From positions 1 to 6,772 of the forward strand of contig JAKJBT010000087.1 of assembly GCA_022706865.1 (NCBI GenBank): 6,772 nucleotides of DNA, read 5' to 3'. The stretch is from Bacillota bacterium. Lineage in GTDB: Bacteria > Bacillota_A > Clostridia > Lutisporales > Lutisporaceae. Below, piece after piece: positions 6,042 to 6,772 of this stretch. How positions within the stretch are numbered: position 1 is the stretch's first letter; every line of letters begins with the position of its first letter. The position numbers and the translations under genes were made by a program. Under the pieces are notes generated by a model. The model ran no database searches. It was not told where the DNA came from and worked only from the letters and a program-made list of their open reading frames with translations.

Positions 6042-6518
6042 TCAAAACAACAGTATCCACAAAACGACAATAAAGCATAAACCTACAAAGCAAGCTATGA
6101 TTACCGGTAATTTTTGACCGAAGGGTTCTTTCTTGTGCTTCCCCTGAATATATTTGCCTCTGCTGTCATATGCAATATGGTACTCCTCTTTTGTTTTCTC
6201 TTTTTTTGTTTCAGGAGCCGCTTCCTTCATTTCCTCATGCTGTTCAATAGCCTCAATGTCTTTAGAAGGTTCTTGCATCTCAACAGGTTCTGGCACTTCA
6301 AGAGGCCCTTGTATCTCAGAAAGCCCTTGTACTTCAGATACCTTGATGAACTTCCTGTTACCAAACTTCAGCACATAGTCCTCAGGCCCGATTACTCCTG
6401 TCCTGACCATCTCAACAATATCCTCGTAGGTAAAAGGCCCATGCTCGTTATTGTCCTTTCTGTAATACCATATGTACTTTTTTACATCCCCCATACTTTC
6501 ACGGTCAATTTTATACAT
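6042..6518 (-). CDS. GYF_2-like domain protein with hexapeptide repeats and C-terminal membrane anchor
   Basis: From the ATG at 6518 the product has 158 residues. Residues 16-62 resemble the GYF_2 domain (IWYYRKDNNEHGPFTYEDI, then VRTGVIGPEDYVLKFGNRKF), a small fold with the family pattern WYY..(6-8 residues)..GPF and a following G-I-D/E-V-K turn, thought to bind peptides or proteins. Residues 61-84 are four tandem hexapeptides rich in E, Q and P. A charged, probably disordered stretch (85-135, acidic then basic) follows, and one hydrophobic helix (137-157) ends the protein. With no signal peptide, this suggests a tail-anchored protein with the domain in the cytoplasm. The start was chosen because AGGTG lies 6 bases before this ATG; the in-frame GTG at 6527 has no ribosome binding site. 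Partner and function are unknown. It appears to be a single-gene unit. Confidence 0.85.
   Translation of the reverse strand: MYKIDRESMGDVKKYIWYYRKDNNEHGPFTYEDIVEMVRTGVIGPEDYVLKFGNRKFIKVSEVQGLSEIQGPLEVPEPVEMQEPSKDIEAIEQHEEMKEAAPETKKEKTKEEYHIAYDSRGKYIQGKHKKEPFGQKLPVIIACFVGLCFIVVLWILLF
6267..6338 (-). repeat. Four tandem 18-bp repeats coding for hexapeptides
   Basis: In the gene's frame the units are 6321-6338 (SEVQGL), 6303-6320 (SEIQGP), 6285-6302 (LEVPEP) and 6267-6284 (VEMQEP). The consensus is xE(V/I/M)(Q/P)(G/E)(P/L). The first two units are nearly identical in DNA, as are the last two over their GAACCT ends, which points to duplication by slippage. The repeat forms the linker after the GYF_2-like domain. 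Confidence 0.85.
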
Positions 6519-6561
6519 CAGCTTCACCTGCCAAATTTAACATTTTGTGTATCCCAGTTAA

Positions 6562-6567
6562 ATTATA
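6562..6567 (-). promoter_or_regulatory. Probable -10 box of the GYF_2-like gene
   Basis: A perfect TATAAT on the minus strand lies 44 bases before the start codon. The hexamer 17 bases upstream (TTTCAG, 6585-6590) is a poor -35 box. The position and sequence fit a promoter, but support rests on the -10 box alone. Confidence 0.45.
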
Positions 6568-6772
6568 CCATTAAACTACAAATTCTGAAATCTTTTGTTT
6601 CTATATTACCACAAATTTCGACTATTTTGAAACAGACAATAAAAATAGTTACTGTCAAGTAAATGTTGGCAACTTATCTTCATACAAATTTTTTGTAAAT
6701 GTATTTGTAAATTTGATCGCATTTATTCCACGATCCTATTGACATGGGGACCCCTGCACCCTCTGGACACCT
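6568..6772. other. AT-rich intergenic region with short repeats and a GC-rich right end
   Basis: I see no supportable gene here. The stretch holds an 8-bp inverted repeat ACTATTTT/AAAATAGT (6621-6628 with 6642-6649), a TACAAA/TTTGTA inverted repeat (6683-6688 with 6692-6697) and a direct repeat of TTTGTAAAT (6692-6700 and 6704-6712). From about 6740 the composition changes to GC-rich, with the palindrome GGGGACCCC (6746-6754), up to the window edge. Confidence 0.5.

Noticed and set aside
6042..6527. GTG start at 6527 for the GYF_2-like protein
   Set aside because: No ribosome binding site precedes it, and the GTG is itself part of AGGTGA, the binding site that fits the ATG at 6518.
6630..6658. 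Perfect TTGACA on the minus strand at 6653-6658 as a promoter for the GYF_2-like gene
   Set aside because: No acceptable -10 box lies 16-18 bases downstream (CTGTTT at 17). The TATAAT at 6562-6567 is too far away to pair with it.
6114..6662. 182-codon plus-strand open frame opposite the GYF_2-like gene
   Set aside because: It is antisense to a gene with a recognisable domain, ribosome binding site and terminator. Its product is a low-complexity Phe/Leu-rich sequence, as expected from the complement of Glu/Lys codons, and it runs on into non-coding DNA.

Overview
The window looks like chromosomal DNA from an anaerobic Firmicute of the class Clostridia. This rests on an oxygen-sensitive glycyl radical enzyme, AT-rich intergenic DNA with TATAAT-type promoters, frequent AGA/AGG and ATA codons, strong purine-rich ribosome binding sites, and Rho-independent terminators. 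No rRNA, tRNA, CRISPR array, complete insertion sequence or obvious defence locus is visible.

Layout. Bases 1-867 (+) are the C-terminal part of a glycyl radical enzyme, cut by the left edge and most like trans-4-hydroxyproline dehydratase (HypD). It is followed after 20 bases by a large three-domain Xaa-Pro aminopeptidase (888-2672, +, TTG start); the two look like one operon. A hairpin at 2682-2714 ends this operon and also the convergent gene from the right. Everything to the right is on the minus strand: queT (2713-3177), encoding a queuosine-precursor transporter S component, with its own promoter and a preQ1-I-type riboswitch; a five-helix membrane protein of unknown function (3275-3748), whose ribosome binding site lies in a small hairpin; hutU, a 674-residue urocanate hydratase (3875-5899) with its own promoter region and terminator; and a small protein (6042-6518) with a GYF_2-like domain, four tandem hexapeptides and a C-terminal membrane anchor. 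Bases 6568-6772 hold no gene that I can support.

How the genes work together. The left operon fits use of collagen-type or proline-rich peptides: the aminopeptidase would remove residues in front of proline or hydroxyproline, and the radical enzyme would dehydrate free hydroxyproline to pyrroline-5-carboxylate, which can then be reduced to proline. hutU adds the second step of histidine breakdown, although no other hut gene is in view. Together they suggest an amino-acid-fermenting lifestyle. queT is a separate vitamin-like salvage function, probably switched off at the level of translation when preQ1 is plentiful. The membrane protein and the GYF_2-like protein cannot be tied to these pathways from sequence alone.

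I found no clearly new multi-gene system. The observations most worth following are the compact promoter-riboswitch-queT unit, the hydroxyproline/Xaa-Pro pairing, the hairpin over the ribosome binding site of the unknown membrane protein, and the hexapeptide-repeat GYF_2 protein.
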